A stretch of 64,000 nt of DNA from Anabaena sp. FACHB-1237 (GTDB taxonomy: Bacteria > Cyanobacteriota > Cyanobacteriia > Cyanobacteriales > Nostocaceae): contig NZ_JACJPV010000007.1 of the NCBI RefSeq assembly GCF_014696225.1, positions 1 to 64,000 of the forward strand. The letters run 5' to 3'. Every line of letters starts with the position of its first letter. Positions within the stretch are counted from its first letter, which is position 1. The translations under genes and the position numbers were made by a program. Positions 63,473 through 64,000 of this stretch are shown here, one piece after another. The notes under the pieces were generated by a model. It was not told the origin of the DNA. It saw only the letters and a list, made by a program, of their open reading frames with translations, and ran no database searches.

Positions 63473-64000
63473 TCAATACATTAATAATAAACGATCAGGA
63501 TGTAAATGGACATACCAAGGAAAGGCTTGATCTTTAATTGTTGCCCATTTTTCTTTATAAATTTCTGCTTGTAAATGATAATCATGAAGATCATGACTAG
63601 GAGAATTAAGTTTTAAAAATACTGTCATTCTATGGGGTGTTTCACTAGTCCGTGCTATATAACAGGGAAAAGTGTTAATTTGTTGGGTATTTTGAGTGAT
63701 AATTAAATGATGGGCGCGAATACCAATATAAGATATTTCTGAGGTGATTTGTTGATTAATTTCTAATGTACAATTCCAATCAATTGCTGCTATTTGTGAA
63801 GGTGAAATAATCTGAGTACGGGAGAAGTTTTTACAACCTGTAATTCGGGCAACATTCATGTTAGCTGGTTTTTGAAATATCTCATATTTAGTACCATAAT
63901 GGGCAGTTGTTCCCTGAGCTAATACTAATAAATTGGGACATAAACGATAGGCTTCTTCCATGTTATGAGTCACGAATAAAGTTGCACCTTGATAATCTGC
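63473..64000 (-). CDS. Molybdate-type ABC transporter ATPase (ModC-like), C-terminal part
   Basis: The gene runs off the right edge; about 175 residues are visible. The H-loop FVTHNMEEAYRLCPNLLVLA is followed by a domain with ITGCKNFSR and IGIRAHHLIIT, as in cyanobacterial ModC or ModBC-fusion molybdate transporters. Walker A and B would lie beyond the window. Molybdate is an inference from resemblance of the TGCKNFSR region. Confidence 0.7.
   Translation of the reverse strand, partial: ADYQGATLFVTHNMEEAYRLCPNLLVLAQGTTAHYGTKYEIFQKPANMNVARITGCKNFSRTQIISPSQIAAIDWNCTLEINQQITSEISYIGIRAHHLIITQNTQQINTFPCYIARTSETPHRMTVFLKLNSPSHDLHDYHLQAEIYKEKWATIKDQAFPWYVHLHPDRLLLMY

Overview
The window comes from a heterocyst-forming filamentous cyanobacterium, most like the low-GC bloom-forming Nostocales (Dolichospermum/Anabaena/Aphanizomenon type). 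The evidence is AT-rich DNA with many GCGATCGC (HIP1) octamers, photosynthetic genes (petH with a phycobilisome-linker domain, prk, gun4, sds, a CAAD protein), a hetZ-patU locus, and intergenic regions full of small cyanobacterial repeats. No rRNA, tRNA or CRISPR array was recognised.

Layout. 1-3.0 kb: a caspase-like CHAT gene with a broken 5' end, a small protein and a membrane-anchored protein, resembling a CATRA-type conflict module. 3.0-8.3 kb: leuD and leuC (-), gun4, a sugar-type ABC ATPase and a lipoprotein. 8.3-16 kb: an IS630 remnant, patU3-like and hetZ, sds, a CAAD protein, hom and a methyltransferase. 16-19.3 kb: divergent petH and prk. 19.6-22.6 kb: a 2TM protein, then a dual-OB protein and two overlapping DUF488 genes separated by a block of repeats. 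22.7-33.3 kb: a branched-chain/neutral amino-acid ABC transporter (binding protein, two permeases, two ATPases) split by foreign inserts. The larger insert carries a three-gene RHH operon, a truncated QueC-like gene, an XRE/ImmA-like regulator, a PIN protein and a hicB remnant; the second carries a glycosyltransferase. 33.5-37.6 kb: a CbiG-CobJ fusion and a Uma2 gene between direct repeats. 37.6-43.2 kb: nrtABCD. 44-46.1 kb: a type II restriction-modification system (M convergent with a C-R operon) with visible controller boxes. 46.9-48.4 kb: a Ser/Thr kinase. 49-56.7 kb: a type III-like Mod/Res system whose Res helicase is split by a 341-residue LAGLIDADG intein. 56.9-64 kb: an esterase, a response regulator, a giant hybrid kinase with its own DNA-binding domain, a 4Fe-4S activase-like protein, and the end of a molybdate-type ABC ATPase cut by the window edge.

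Housekeeping functions (leucine, threonine/methionine precursors, nitrate and amino-acid uptake, carbon fixation, cobalamin) alternate with defence genes and decayed toxin-antitoxin modules. At least five families of roughly 60-150 bp non-coding repeats with terminal inverted repeats (MITE-like, here M1-M5) sit at gene borders. One family supplies the start codon of one gene and the stop codon of another, and another truncates a hicB gene. The strongest candidates for something new are the Res intein, the QueC-like/XRE-ImmA/PIN island inside the amino-acid transporter locus, and the CHAT/CATRA module.
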